Below, one piece after another: positions 53,649-63,673 of a DNA stretch of 64,000 bases; positions within the stretch are counted from its first letter, which is position 1; each line of letters opens with the position of its first letter. Under the pieces are notes generated by a model. The model was not told where the DNA came from. It did not search any database and saw only the letters and a program-made list of their open reading frames with translations. The stretch is from Shewanella sp. ANA-3 (lineage in GTDB: Bacteria; Pseudomonadota; Gammaproteobacteria; Enterobacterales; Shewanellaceae): NCBI RefSeq assembly GCF_000203935.1, contig NC_008577.1, positions 1,054,001 through 1,118,000 of the forward strand, given 5' to 3'. Made by a program: the position numbers and the translations under genes.

Positions 53649-53880
53649 TCGAGTATTTAGTCTAACACTCTGTAAAATATTGCTTATGCAATCTGATGTT
53701 CTGAGTGTTATTCAATCTTTAGTGATTCCTGTTATTGGGTTAATGTCTATTTTTTACAAATACTTGTTTACGTTTTTTCTCACATTTTCATCTGTTGTTG
53801 ACTGGTAAAAATTGTTACCGTGTGAAACTGTTTTTGCGTGATTTTTTGTTAAGTGGTTGGTCAGCCAGACGGGAAGATGA

Positions 53881-55884
53881 ATGAGATATATAAAACGTTC
53901 TCTAAGTTTGCAGTTAGTGGTCACTATCGTCGGTGCCCTTGCTGTACTTCTTACTTTAGTTGCCGCTTTGCTCGTGAATAAAGAAAGTAATAACACACGT
54001 AAGCAAGTGGATGCGGACATTTCGGCGCTCGTTGCCTTAAAGGCCAATGAGATTGGTGGTTATTTTGTGGCTAAGGGGCAAGTGATCCACTCGGTCTTTG
54101 CCGAGCCTGGGCTTATCAACTGGTTTAGCCAATACCATGCCCGTGGCAGTAATCTAGCCAATGACCAGCAGTACCAAGATATTATTCGTTATTTCCGCTC
54201 GTTTTCCGACCGTGATACCGATGTGAAGTCAGTGTTCTTCGGCTCGGCAAATACCTTCGAATATTTCGACCTTAATGGCCGTTTCGATGGCGATCCAAAC
54301 TATTACACCAATAAACGTCCTTGGTGGCAGGAAGCTATTGATCAGCGCGGCCTATTTGTGGGCGATCCTGCGGTCGATGCGAACGATGGCTCGATTTCGG
54401 CCACAGTTAAAACCCCTGTCTACGGTGCCAATGGCGAGCTCATCGGGATTGGTGGTATGGATATTCTCATCGATACCATTGGTAAAACCCTGTTAGCGCC
54501 AATCAAATACCGTAACTATGGTCAAGCCTTCCTGATGACGGATGAAGGTAAGCTGGTGTATTTCCCCGGATTCTCGGATAAGTTCCCGCCGGGCTCACTT
54601 GCGAATCAAATCGATAGCCAGTTTAAGGACACCTCAGGCTTTACCGCCTTAAGACAGCAAATGCAGCGCGAAGCGCAGGGCTTTGCCGAAGTCACCTTTA
54701 ACGGTGTGCCACAGCGGGTAACCTTTGTGTCTGTGGGCGGTGATTATCCTAAGCAAAAATGGCACTTAGCCTTTATGTTGCCCCATGAGGTGATTGAAGC
54801 GCCTGTAACCGAAGCCTTTTGGAATGCCTGTTTTGTGGCCTTGGGGATTATGCTCTTAGTCGGCATCACAGTATGGTTGATGTTATTGCCCTTTAGACGC
54901 CAGCTCAGCAAGTTACTCGATGCGATGGAAGACATTGCCGAGGGGGACAGTGACTTATCCCAACGCATTCTAATGGAACGGGAAGATGAGTTAGGCAAGC
55001 TGGGCGATGCCTTCAATCGCTTTGCCGAAAAGGTGCAGCAGATGCTGTTGCATACTCGCAATTTAACCCAAGAGGTTGGAACAGGGGTGATGGATGCACG
55101 CCAAGTTTGTGATTTAGCGGTCTCTTCGGTGTCATCGCAGAAACAACAAATCGATTCTGTGGCCACGGCCGCCACCCAAATGGCACAGACGAGCCAAGAA
55201 ATGGCGATAAGCGCTCAACGGGCGAATGATTTTGCCGAAAAGGCGCAGACTCAGGCCCATGACGGTACCCAAATCGTATCCCGCGCGACCGAAGGCATGA
55301 AGGCATTATCGGTTCAAGTGATTGAGGCGGCCAAAGTCATCAAGGAGTTACGTAGCAGCTCTGAGCAAATAGGCGAAGTGTTAAGCGTGATCCGCAACAT
55401 TGCCGACCAAACCAACTTGCTGGCGCTCAATGCTGCCATCGAGGCGGCGCGGGCGGGTGAGCAAGGTCGAGGTTTTGCTGTGGTGGCCGATGAAGTGCGA
55501 ACTCTCGCATCCCGCACCCAAGATTCTACCGCCAACATTCAAGGCATTATCCAAACCCTGCAGCAGAGCGCGCTACAAGCCGAGCAGGTGATGGAGTCTG
55601 GGGTTGAGCAGGCAAGAGTCGGGCAAGACCTGACCACGCAAGTGGAGCAAGCCTTAAGTGATATCGCCAGTGCGATTGTGTCGATTCAGCAGCAAACGGT
55701 GGAAATTACCGTTGCGATTGGCCAGCAGGCCGTTGTGGCTGAAGAGGTGGCACAAAACGTCGTTAGCGTGCGTGGTCTATCCGATCAGTCTTTGCTCTCA
55801 AGCCAAGATTTATCCCAAAGTTTGCAGGGGTTTGAGCAAGCTACTCACGAACTGACCCGCAACATTGGCCAATTTAAGATTTAA
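53881..55884 (+). CDS. Methyl-accepting chemotaxis protein with double-Cache sensor
   Basis: 667 aa. TM1 about 10-32, a periplasmic dCache domain about 40-290 (YFDLNGRF, then [17 protein letters not shown] and [11 protein letters not shown]), TM2 about 308-332, HAMP about 333-385 and the signalling domain with [13 protein letters not shown] and [17 protein letters not shown] around 505-545. The RPWW and distal Asp resemble ligand positions of dCache_1 sensors for small molecules such as amino acids, but the full amino-acid motif is not certain. GGGAAG precedes the ATG. Confidence 0.9.
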   Translation: MRYIKRSLSLQLVVTIVGALAVLLTLVAALLVNKESNNTRKQVDADISALVALKANEIGGYFVAKGQVIHSVFAEPGLINWFSQYHARGSNLANDQQYQDIIRYFRSFSDRDTDVKSVFFGSANTFEYFDLNGRFDGDPNYYTNKRPWWQEAIDQRGLFVGDPAVDANDGSISATVKTPVYGANGELIGIGGMDILIDTIGKTLLAPIKYRNYGQAFLMTDEGKLVYFPGFSDKFPPGSLANQIDSQFKDTSGFTALRQQMQREAQGFAEVTFNGVPQRVTFVSVGGDYPKQKWHLAFMLPHEVIEAPVTEAFWNACFVALGIMLLVGITVWLMLLPFRRQLSKLLDAMEDIAEGDSDLSQRILMEREDELGKLGDAFNRFAEKVQQMLLHTRNLTQEVGTGVMDARQVCDLAVSSVSSQKQQIDSVATAATQMAQTSQEMAISAQRANDFAEKAQTQAHDGTQIVSRATEGMKALSVQVIEAAKVIKELRSSSEQIGEVLSVIRNIADQTNLLALNAAIEAARAGEQGRGFAVVADEVRTLASRTQDSTANIQGIIQTLQQSALQAEQVMESGVEQARVGQDLTTQVEQALSDIASAIVSIQQQTVEITVAIGQQAVVAEEVAQNVVSVRGLSDQSLLSSQDLSQSLQGFEQATHELTRNIGQFKI

Positions 55885-55902
55885 TTCAAATAGTTGTAAA
55901 TC

Positions 55903-55932
55903 AAGGGAGCCTTAGGGCTCCCTTTGTTTTTT
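55903..55932 (+). terminator. Rho-independent terminator after the Cache chemoreceptor gene
   Basis: A 9-bp stem (AAGGGAGCC with GGCTCCCTT), a short loop and a T-rich tail. Confidence 0.9.
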
Positions 55933-55990
55933 GGGCGCTTACAATCCAAGCGCAAACAGCACCGTTGCAAATTGATAAGTGACACTTGAT

Positions 55991-56010
55991 TACTGTTTTT
56001 ATATACAGTA
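55991..56010 (+). promoter_or_regulatory. LexA (SOS) box upstream of dinB
   Basis: TACTGTTTTTATATACAGTA has the CTGT-N8-ACAG core and flanking TA/TA of the gammaproteobacterial SOS box. 25 bases before the dinB start. Confidence 0.95.
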
Positions 56011-56034
56011 TTTTGAGTGTCGGAGGAATGCAAG

Positions 56035-57114
56035 GTGCGAAAAATCATTCATATCGATATGGATTGCTATTTTGCTGCGGTGGAAATGCGGGATTTTCCC
56101 GAATACCGCGGTAAGCCTTTGGCCGTCGGCGGCAGTCGGGTGCAGCGTGGCGTCATCAGCACTTGTAATTATGAGGCGCGCAAATTTGGTGTGCGTTCTG
56201 CCATGGCGACGGGCTACGCATTGAAATTGTGTCCCGATCTTATCCTCGTTCCCGGTCGTATGCAGGTTTACAAAGAGGTCTCACAGCAAATTCGCGCCAT
56301 TTTCTGCCGCTACACAGAGTTAATCGAACCGCTTTCCCTCGATGAAGCCTATTTAGATGTCAGCGATTGTAAGCTGTTTAAGGGCTCTGCCACTTTAATC
56401 GCCGAGGCAATTCGCCGGGATATTTTGGCCGAAACTGGGCTGACGGCATCGGCTGGCGTGGCGCCGATTAAATTTCTCGCTAAGGTCGCCTCTGATTTAA
56501 ATAAACCCAACGGGCAATGTGTTATTCCACCCGATGAGGTTGCCGAGTTCGTTAAAAGCTTATCCCTGCGGAAAATTCCCGGAGTAGGTAAGGTGACCGC
56601 TGAAAAACTGTCTTCACTAGGCTTAAATACCTGCGCCGATGTGCAGGCTTATCCTAAGCAAGAGTTGATTGCTCGTTTTGGTAAGTTTGGCACAGTGTTA
56701 GTCGAGCGGGCCCATGGCATCGATGAACGTGGAATTTCGGTTAGCCGCGAGCGCAAATCTGTGGGGGTTGAGACCACACTCGCTCAGGATATTTACACGC
56801 TTGAGCAGTGTCAGCAGGTGATGCCGGGATTAATTCAAGAGCTGTCCAGCCGTTTAGGGCGAAGCGCTAAGGGGAGGCAAATCCATAAGCAGGTGGTCAA
56901 ACTTAAATTTAATGATTTTAAACAGACCACCATCGAGCATCGCAGTGACGAGGTCTCCGTGGTGATGTTCTATGAGCTACTGAGCCAAGCAATGGCTAGG
57001 CAAGAGGGCCGTGGAATTCGGTTACTCGGGGTTTCTGTTGGACTCGCCGAGAGTAAAGACACGCTTTCGCCGCTCATGGTACGCGAAACGAAGCAGTTGG
57101 ATTTTGTGTTTTAG
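56035..57114 (+). CDS. dinB: DNA polymerase IV (Y-family, translesion)
   Basis: 359 aa from a GTG with GGAGG 8 bases upstream; a GTG six codons earlier is rejected as the ribosome site lies inside it. [16 protein letters not shown] carries the catalytic Asp, [10 protein letters not shown] the second Asp/Glu, and [12 protein letters not shown] the helix-hairpin-helix. The C-terminal QLDF near the end is the beta-clamp binding motif. Controlled by the LexA box directly upstream. Confidence 0.96.
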   Translation: MRKIIHIDMDCYFAAVEMRDFPEYRGKPLAVGGSRVQRGVISTCNYEARKFGVRSAMATGYALKLCPDLILVPGRMQVYKEVSQQIRAIFCRYTELIEPLSLDEAYLDVSDCKLFKGSATLIAEAIRRDILAETGLTASAGVAPIKFLAKVASDLNKPNGQCVIPPDEVAEFVKSLSLRKIPGVGKVTAEKLSSLGLNTCADVQAYPKQELIARFGKFGTVLVERAHGIDERGISVSRERKSVGVETTLAQDIYTLEQCQQVMPGLIQELSSRLGRSAKGRQIHKQVVKLKFNDFKQTTIEHRSDEVSVVMFYELLSQAMARQEGRGIRLLGVSVGLAESKDTLSPLMVRETKQLDFVF

Positions 57115-57215
57115 TGTCAATCTAATCAGAGCGGATCTGGCTCCGCGCCAATCTAACCTAGTTTAGTTTAGATAACGCGATAATCAGCCTTACGCAGTGC
57201 GCAAATAGAAGCCAC

Positions 57216-57250
57216 AAAAAGGCCGCATTGGTAAACCCTCTGCGGCCTTT
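57216..57250. terminator. Terminator between dinB and pepD
   Basis: A 10-bp stem (AAAGGCCGCA with TGCGGCCTTT) and 13-base loop; the T run is on the minus strand (after pepD) and a weaker one on the plus strand. Confidence 0.82.
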
Positions 57251-57289
57251 GTTATTTAAGTCTGCTTAGCGACTATTCAGCTGGAGTGA

Positions 57290-58753
57290 TTATTCACCTT
57301 TAGCGGGAATGCGTTCTAGCACAGCAAGGAGCAGATCCCAGTATTGACCAACTGTGGTGATATTGACCATTTCATCCGGGCCATGTGGGTAGCGGATAGT
57401 AGGGCCAATCGACACCATGTCCATTTCTGGATAAGGCTTCTTGAACAGACCACATTCAAGACCCGCGTGGATCACCATGATAACAGGTTCTTTATGGTAG
57501 ATAGACTCGTAGGTCTCACGCACAATCGCCATTACGGGTGAGCTGTTATCAGGCTTCCAACCTGGGTAAGCGCCACTGAATTCAATTTCAGCGCCAGCGA
57601 GGTTGGTCAGTGCATTGAGCATGCCTTCAACCTGAGTGCGGCCCGAATCGATGAGCGAGCGAATTAAGCACAGAATGCTAACTTCTTCATCATTAGTGCT
57701 GATCACGCCTACGTTGAGTGAGGTTTCGGTCACGCCCGCGACTTCATCGCTCATACGCATCACGCCATTAGGGCATACATGCAGCAGGTCGATAAGCGTG
57801 TTTTGGCTGTTTTCACTCATCACACGTTTTGGCGTTGGGATTTCGCTCAACACTAAACGCATGTCTGGGTCGGCAATGGCCAGCTCAGCGCGGACTAAGG
57901 CTTCAAAAGCACGCACTTTTTCATTCAGTGCATCGACATTTTCAGCGGGTAACATAAAGCTGATATTGGCTTCGCGTGGGATGGCATTACGCAGTGAACC
58001 ACCGGTAAATTGGGTTAATTCCAACGCTAATTCATCAGCATTTTCAAACAGGAAGCGTGCCAGAAGCTTATTGGCATTACCGCGACCTAAATGGATGTTC
58101 ACCCCTGAGTGACCGCCTTTTAAGCCCGATAAATGTAGGCTAAATGATGCGTAACTTTGCTCCGACGCTTGCCATACCATAGGCAGAGTGATCTGGGCAT
58201 CGACGCCGCCAGCGCAGCCCATGTAGATTTCACCTTCTTGCTCTGAGTCGGTATTGATCAGGATTTCAGCATCCAGCATACCCGCTTGCAGGCCGAAGGC
58301 GCCTGTCATGCCCGCTTCTTCATCAATTGTAAGCAGCACTTCCAGTGGGCCGTGTTTGATGTCGTCGCTACCTAAAATCGCTAAGGCCGACGCCATGCCA
58401 ATACCATTGTCGGCGCCTAAGGTCGTGCCTTTGGCTTTTACCCAGTCACCGTCAACATGGGCTTCGATAGGATCTTTGGTAAAGTCATGCACTTTGTCGG
58501 CATTCTTTTGCGGCACCATATCGATGTGAGCTTGGATCACGACGATTTTGCGATCTTCCATTCCCGCGGTTGCGGGTTTGCGAATGATTAAATTGCCGAC
58601 CGCATCTTCCACGACATCGAGTTGTTTACTCTTAGCCCAGGCTTGGATGTGTTGGCTGAGTGCTTGTTCATGTTTGGAAGGGTGGGGAATTGCACAGATT
58701 TGTTCGAACCATTGCCATAAAGGCTGTGGGTATAACTGACTTAACGCTGTCAC
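57290..58753 (-). CDS. pepD: Aminoacyl-histidine dipeptidase (M20)
   Basis: 487 aa from a GTG at 58753, with GAGGGA upstream; it starts VTALSQLYPQPLW, near-identical in pattern to E. coli PepD. Metal ligands: His in VIQAHIDMVPQ, Asp in TTLGADNGIGMASA, Glu in TIDEEAGMTGAFG. Cytoplasmic di-zinc dipeptidase with wide dipeptide range, including carnosine-like substrates. Convergent with dinB. Confidence 0.95.
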   Translation of the reverse strand: MTALSQLYPQPLWQWFEQICAIPHPSKHEQALSQHIQAWAKSKQLDVVEDAVGNLIIRKPATAGMEDRKIVVIQAHIDMVPQKNADKVHDFTKDPIEAHVDGDWVKAKGTTLGADNGIGMASALAILGSDDIKHGPLEVLLTIDEEAGMTGAFGLQAGMLDAEILINTDSEQEGEIYMGCAGGVDAQITLPMVWQASEQSYASFSLHLSGLKGGHSGVNIHLGRGNANKLLARFLFENADELALELTQFTGGSLRNAIPREANISFMLPAENVDALNEKVRAFEALVRAELAIADPDMRLVLSEIPTPKRVMSENSQNTLIDLLHVCPNGVMRMSDEVAGVTETSLNVGVISTNDEEVSILCLIRSLIDSGRTQVEGMLNALTNLAGAEIEFSGAYPGWKPDNSSPVMAIVRETYESIYHKEPVIMVIHAGLECGLFKKPYPEMDMVSIGPTIRYPHGPDEMVNITTVGQYWDLLLAVLERIPAKGE

Positions 58754-58971
58754 AGGAGGTCCCTCATCAGGTCTTGTGGGTATAGGGCAAATTTGGCTTG
58801 ATCCTACCACATTCTGCTCGGCCGATTAATCTTCTCGATAAGCCTCTGTGTGCTTGTGGCAGCGAAAGTTGCCAGCCTCAGTCTTTTCGATGGGGACAAA
58901 GGGATTTTTTGATTGGTAATTAAGCGTTATAGCGGGAATAATGCAGGCACAATAATGAAAAAGGATGGGTC

Positions 58972-60510
58972 ATGTTTCAAGTTAACTTTGTTGATGTACA
59001 AGCAGAAAATGCCATTTTTGATGGCGAAGGTTGGGATGCGGTTGTGGTGGTCACTCCGGATCTCGTTTCTATCGGAATTGATGAGATCAGTTTATTGGCC
59101 GAGCATGGCGCTAAGGTCGATAAGCGTGTCGGTAAGAGCCCGACGTTACTGTTTGCCCCCGGTTTAGCCGGTGGCCGTTTAATCATAGCGCCCGTCACTC
59201 AAGTGGCTGATGATTATGCCGATGTGCGTATTTATGGCGATGCGGCAAGAGCCGCGATTGCCATCGCTAAAGACGCGGGGGCTAAGCGCCCCCTACTGTA
59301 TGTGGTGCCTTCTGCCACGCCTAAGTTTGGTTTTGCGAGTGAAGTTGCGGCGCTCGCCTGCGGCCAAGAATTATGGCAAACCTTAGAATTGCGCGAGGCA
59401 ACGGGCTTAACGCCAGCCTTTGAAGCCATAGGGTTGTTGTCTTTATCATCTGAAAAGAGCCACTTGCTCAACGCATTAGAAGCTGGCCGTGTATTGGCTC
59501 GGGATTTATGTGGCACTGAACCTGAGCGCATGTCGGCTAAGGCTTTTGCCGAATATTGTTTGCAAGCCTTTAAAGGCAGCGTGATTAAAACCGCAGTGGT
59601 GGAAGATAGGGATATTCTCGAGCGAGATTATCCGCTGTTAAGTGCGGTGGCGCGTTCTTCCTTTGCCGTTGGCCGGCATCAACCGCGGGTGGTGAAACTC
59701 GAATATCAGCCCGAAGGTGAGATTACTCGTACCTTCTTATTTGCTGGTAAAGGTGTGGTCTACGATACGGGCGGTGCCGATCTGAAAGTCGGCGGCGCAA
59801 TGGCCGGCATGAGCCGCGATAAAGGCGGCGCCTCTGCCGTGGCGGGGTTATTTAAAACCTTGTCTATGCTCAAGCCTAAAGGGATCCGAGTGATCGCCGA
59901 ACTGGGCTTAGTGCGTAATAGCATTGGCAGCGAAGCCTTTGTCACCGATGAAATTATCACTAGCCATGCGGGCGTGCGGGTACGCATTGGTAATACGGAT
60001 GCGGAAGGGCGCTTAGTCTTGGCAGACCTGTTAAGTCATCTGCGCATTAAAGCGGTCTCGGCGGTGCAACCAGAGCTGTTTTCGGTCGCGACGCTGACGG
60101 GTCACGTGGTGCGTTGTTACGGGTCGTATCCTGCTGCGGTTGAAAATGCGGTCGCCAGTGGCGCCCAGTGTGCGCAGACACTCGCGTTACAGGCGAGCCA
60201 ATGGGGCGAACCCTTTGAGGTTTCTACATTACGTCGCGATGACTTTGCCAAGATCCGCGAAGTGTCGGGGGCGGCCGATATTTTATCTTCTAACAATGCG
60301 CCATCTTCGGTGACGGCCCGTGGGCATCAATATCCTGCGGCGTTTCTGCTCAAGGCTTCGGGATTGTTTGATCACGGTATTAACGCCGCAATTCCTTTAG
60401 CTTACACACACTTAGATATCGCAGGCAGTGCCACTGAGGGCGATCCGCTCTATGGTAAACCCACTGCGAGTCCCTTAGTCGGTCTGTATCAATATCTGAT
60501 CAATCGTTAA
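58972..60510 (+). CDS. M17 leucyl aminopeptidase family protein
   Basis: 512 aa. The M17 catalytic domain has KGVVYDTGGADLKVGGAMAGMSRDKGG (Lys and Asp metal ligands) and GNTDAEGRLVLAD (the signature with the Arg). The N-terminal domain (about 1-180) is less conserved than in PepA, so PepB or another M17 branch is possible. Cleaves N-terminal residues. AAGGATG precedes the ATG. Divergent from pepD, together enlarging the cell's peptidase set. Confidence 0.9.
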   Translation: MFQVNFVDVQAENAIFDGEGWDAVVVVTPDLVSIGIDEISLLAEHGAKVDKRVGKSPTLLFAPGLAGGRLIIAPVTQVADDYADVRIYGDAARAAIAIAKDAGAKRPLLYVVPSATPKFGFASEVAALACGQELWQTLELREATGLTPAFEAIGLLSLSSEKSHLLNALEAGRVLARDLCGTEPERMSAKAFAEYCLQAFKGSVIKTAVVEDRDILERDYPLLSAVARSSFAVGRHQPRVVKLEYQPEGEITRTFLFAGKGVVYDTGGADLKVGGAMAGMSRDKGGASAVAGLFKTLSMLKPKGIRVIAELGLVRNSIGSEAFVTDEIITSHAGVRVRIGNTDAEGRLVLADLLSHLRIKAVSAVQPELFSVATLTGHVVRCYGSYPAAVENAVASGAQCAQTLALQASQWGEPFEVSTLRRDDFAKIREVSGAADILSSNNAPSSVTARGHQYPAAFLLKASGLFDHGINAAIPLAYTHLDIAGSATEGDPLYGKPTASPLVGLYQYLINR

Positions 60511-60689
60511 CAATTTAACGTAATAAATAGAAATAATTCTGTAATATCTTACTTATTAGGTGGTTACAGGGTTATTTCTGTTTTTATGTGACGCAGGTCG
60601 CCAAGATTTTTGATGGTTTTACGTAATAAAATTACGTTAAAAAGCCTTAATTAAAAAAAATACAAATAAAGCTTGTAATAAAACTACGA
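60511..60689. other. Intergenic region after the M17 peptidase gene
   Basis: AT-rich, no gene or terminator seen. It should hold the promoter of the structured leader that follows. Confidence 0.5.
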
Positions 60690-60876
60690 AACCATATAAT
60701 AGTTTTCGTGGACAGGGCAATACGCCCATCCCCTCTAGTCTATCCAGGATGGATATCCTTCTCCAAGGACCCGAGTGACAAGTCGTCTCAACGGATTTGA
60801 GAATCTCTAGTTCCAAGGAACCGAGCCAAGCTTTACTAGAGTACTTAATCTCAACTTTACTTAGGAGTAATTGACT
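60690..60876 (+). promoter_or_regulatory. Structured leader upstream of a 32-codon ORF
   Basis: GC-richer than its surroundings and full of short hairpins: GGGC-AATAC-GCCC, GGAT/ATCC, GATT-TGAG-AATC, and twin elements TCCAAGGACCCGAG and TTCCAAGGAACCGAG about 50 bases apart, the second a GTTC-CAAG-GAAC hairpin. It ends at AGGAG before the ATG at 60877. I match it to no known riboswitch or leader class. Confidence 0.45.
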
Positions 60877-60975
60877 ATGTCTTATACAGGCAAGAATCAC
60901 TTTGTTTGGCAAAACACTTGGATTAACTCAGATGTTTTGCGTGGCGGTTTATTCGCTATGAGCTTTAAGGGCTAA
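60877..60975 (+). CDS. Candidate 32-aa small protein or leader peptide
   Basis: ATG with AGGAG 9 bases upstream; the 32-codon frame begins MSYTGKNHFVW, contains a second Trp and ends FAMSFKG before TAA. No long hydrophobic segment. The good ribosome site and the structured leader before it argue for translation. A CGCC-TTTTT-GGCG hairpin follows near 61020. I do not recognise it. It may be a regulatory leader peptide, though no gene follows closely, or a free-standing small protein. Confidence 0.5.
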   Translation: MSYTGKNHFVWQNTWINSDVLRGGLFAMSFKG

Positions 60976-61049
60976 CTATCCCTTTAAACCTAGTTTCCAT
61001 CATCCATCAACCTTTGTATCGCCTTTTTGGCGTGTTTAGACTCAAGTAG

Positions 61050-61163
61050 CATATCGGTGTTTTTGCATGGGTATGCCAGGTTTTTCCGCTAGCGCGGTAA
61101 TGTACTTCCCCGAAAGGGACGCTTGAAATATGTCTTGCCTGCTCATTGAGCAGGCTTTTTTTT
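61050..61163 (+). ncRNA. Candidate small RNA or 3' end of the leader transcript
   Basis: After the 32-codon ORF come compact hairpins (CCGC-TAG-CGCGG and CCC-GAAA-GGG with a GNRA loop) and a strong terminator: GCCTGCTC-ATT-GAGCAGGC plus T8 (61137-61163). It could be a separate small RNA or the end of the transcript that starts near 60700. Confidence 0.4.
61137..61163 (+). terminator. Strong Rho-independent terminator
   Basis: An 8-bp perfect GC-rich stem, an ATT loop and T8. There is no long gene directly upstream, so it must end the transcript holding the 32-codon ORF or a small RNA. Confidence 0.92.
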
Positions 61164-61366
61164 ACCTGTTTTTCAGCTTAGATAACTGATTTCGCTCATA
61201 TCCTAGTATCTCGTCAAAAAATTTTTGCCTAATGGCAAAAAATGTCCTGTGTTGATGAGTTTCTTTAATTATTTGTTTTTAAAGCGTAAAACTTTTTTGT
61301 GAGCGCGGCTTTTATTTGATACGACTTAAGAATGACAAATTTGTTATATTTATCACATAAAATACA

Positions 61367-61385
61367 AATGCAAATCGTTCTCAAT
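61367..61385 (+). promoter_or_regulatory. Fur box upstream of the siderophore receptor gene
   Basis: AATGCAAATCGTTCTCAAT has the form of a Fur box (alternating AAT/ATT hexamers, TCTCA end). About 45 bases before the receptor start. Confidence 0.8.
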
Positions 61386-61428
61386 GGTGTTACCGTATGC
61401 GCACCTTAACAAAACTTGCTGAACGACT

Positions 61429-63618
61429 ATGCGTTTTAATCTACTTCCTCTTGCGGCTGCGGTAACACTAGCATTGAATCCTTTGGCGTTGATGGCCGAA
61501 GAACAAACCTCTTCTAAAACAGAGACACAAGATCAAAATATCGAAAAAATCACCGTGATGGGTAAATACACTGTGAGTCGAAATATTGATACAGCGACAG
61601 GTCTCGGACTCACATTACGGGAAACGCCACAGTCGGTCAGCATCATGACGGCGGATCGGATTGAAGATCAGGCGTTAAATACTGTGGTCGACGTGGTGAA
61701 TAACACTGTGGGCCTGTCTTCTTCAAAAACCGATAACGTGCGTAACGGTTTTTCGGCCCGCGGTTTTACCGTACAAAACTATCAAATTGATGGCGTGCCT
61801 TTATCTTGGAGTTTAGGCGGCGATGCTGGCGAAACGGTATCGGATGTGTCTATCTACGAGCGTGTTGAAGTTGTGCGTGGTGCTACCGGTTTATTAACGG
61901 GTGCAGGCGATCCTTCTGCCTCGATTAACTTAGTGCGTAAGCATGCCGACAGCTCAGATCTTAAAGGTTATGTGGATGTCGCAACGGGAAGTTGGGATAA
62001 AAAACAAGTCACTGCGGATGTGTCCAATGGTTTGAATGAAGACGGCAGTGTCCGTGGCCGTTTAGTCGCTAAGTATGTGAATAGCGATTCTTACCAAAAT
62101 CTGTATCAAGACCGTAAAACCATTCTCTATGGTGTGGTTGATAGCGATATCACCGCCAACACTTTACTGCGTGTCGGTGCTAGCTATAACCACAACGATC
62201 CAAAAGGCGCGATGTGGGGCGCGTTGCCCGCCGTCTTTAGCGATGGCTCAGCCACAGATTGGGATACTTCGGCCACCACAGCCGCCGATTGGAGCCGCTG
62301 GGAAACCAAGAATATCAACTACTTTGCTAACCTAAATCATTACTTCAGCAATGGTTGGCAACTGGTGGCTAACTACAACCGCATGGAATATGAAACCACA
62401 ACTAAGATGATCTACATGTCGGGTTTACTCGATAAAGACACGGGTGCTGGGCTCAGTGGTCAGCGTTATCACAGCCATGGTGAAAGTAACTCGAATAACT
62501 TTGATGTGCAGCTTAAGGGCGACTATGACCTCTTTGGTCAAACCCATGAGTTTGTGACGGGCGCCTTATATAGTAAGCAAAAATCCTACGCCGATACTTA
62601 TGAGCCTATCCGTGACGATATGACGGGTTGGGACTCACAAGTGGTCGATAACTTCTACGAATGGCAACAAAATCAGTTTGCTGAGCCTGAATGGTCGACC
62701 AATGCGAACCGTCAGCTCAATATGGATACCGAGCAAAAAGGCTTTTATGCGGCGACTCGCCTGACCATCACCGATGATTTCAAACTGATTGCCGGTGGGC
62801 GTATCTCAAGCTGGAACCGTGAAGGCGTGAGCTATGGTACCGATACTAACTTTGGCGATGATGGTGTGTTTGTGCCCTATGTTGGTGCCTTATACGATAT
62901 CAATGAAGAGCACCGTATTTACGCCAGCTATACCGGGATTTTTAATCCGCAGAATAAACAGGATGCGAGTGGCGATTATCTTGACCCATTAGAGGGGAAA
63001 GCATATGAGATTGGTTTAAAAAGTGCGTATTTAGATGACCGTCTGCATACATCGCTAGCATTGTTTAAAATCGAGCAGGATAACTTTGGTAAACAAGATC
63101 CGGACTTTGTACCGACTGAAGAGCAAATCGCCAACGGCCAAACGACCGCATACTATGCTATCCAAGGTACGGAAAGTAAGGGCTTCGAGTTAGAAGTTGT
63201 TGGGGAGTTTATCGACGGTTGGAATATTTCAGCAGGCTATTCACAATTTAAAGCCGAAGATGCTGAAGGAAATAAGCTGGATACAACCAGTCCACGTAAG
63301 CAATTTAAACTCTTTACTACCTATCAATTTGTGGATTTATTACCAGAGTTAACCATTGGTGGTGGAGTGAATTGGCAAAGCGACAGTTATTCTACAGGTG
63401 GCAATGTCACTATCACGCAGGATGCCTATTCTTTGGTGAATCTGATGGCGCGCTACGATCTGGCTGAAAATATGGATCTGCAGGTTAACGTAGAGAATTT
63501 ACTGGATGAGAAATATTACGCCTATATGTCAACCTCTAGTTATTTGCCAGAAGCTTATAGCGTATATCACTACGGTGCGCCACGTAACTTTACCGTTAGC
63601 TTTAACTATCGCTTCTAA
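61429..63618 (+). CDS. TonB-dependent siderophore receptor, FhuE/FoxA-like
   Basis: 729 aa. Signal peptide about 1-23 (ending ALMA), TonB-box-like EKITVMGKY near 40, a plug with LRETPQSVSIMTADRIEDQ, NGFSARGFTVQNYQIDGVP and VEVVRGATGLLTGAGDPSASIN, and a barrel ending in NVENLLDEKYYAYMS and SFNYRF. This is the pattern of ferric hydroxamate receptors such as FhuE. The Fur box just upstream fits iron-starvation control. The ligand siderophore is inferred. An overlapping out-of-frame ATG at 61397 is rejected. Confidence 0.93.
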   Translation: MRFNLLPLAAAVTLALNPLALMAEEQTSSKTETQDQNIEKITVMGKYTVSRNIDTATGLGLTLRETPQSVSIMTADRIEDQALNTVVDVVNNTVGLSSSKTDNVRNGFSARGFTVQNYQIDGVPLSWSLGGDAGETVSDVSIYERVEVVRGATGLLTGAGDPSASINLVRKHADSSDLKGYVDVATGSWDKKQVTADVSNGLNEDGSVRGRLVAKYVNSDSYQNLYQDRKTILYGVVDSDITANTLLRVGASYNHNDPKGAMWGALPAVFSDGSATDWDTSATTAADWSRWETKNINYFANLNHYFSNGWQLVANYNRMEYETTTKMIYMSGLLDKDTGAGLSGQRYHSHGESNSNNFDVQLKGDYDLFGQTHEFVTGALYSKQKSYADTYEPIRDDMTGWDSQVVDNFYEWQQNQFAEPEWSTNANRQLNMDTEQKGFYAATRLTITDDFKLIAGGRISSWNREGVSYGTDTNFGDDGVFVPYVGALYDINEEHRIYASYTGIFNPQNKQDASGDYLDPLEGKAYEIGLKSAYLDDRLHTSLALFKIEQDNFGKQDPDFVPTEEQIANGQTTAYYAIQGTESKGFELEVVGEFIDGWNISAGYSQFKAEDAEGNKLDTTSPRKQFKLFTTYQFVDLLPELTIGGGVNWQSDSYSTGGNVTITQDAYSLVNLMARYDLAENMDLQVNVENLLDEKYYAYMSTSSYLPEAYSVYHYGAPRNFTVSFNYRF

Positions 63619-63637
63619 GCATTTTCCCCGTTGAACT

Positions 63638-63673
63638 CAAAAAGCCGGTGCACTTAAGGGCACCGGCTTTTTG
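63638..63673 (+). terminator. Rho-independent terminator after the siderophore receptor gene
   Basis: An 11-bp stem (AAAGCCGGTGC with GCACCGGCTTT) and 8-base loop, with an A-rich start and T-rich tail. Confidence 0.88.

Noticed and set aside
60637..60912. 91-aa minus-strand frame across the leader at 60.7-60.9 kb
   Set aside because: It runs antisense to the structured leader and small ORF and lacks a ribosome site.
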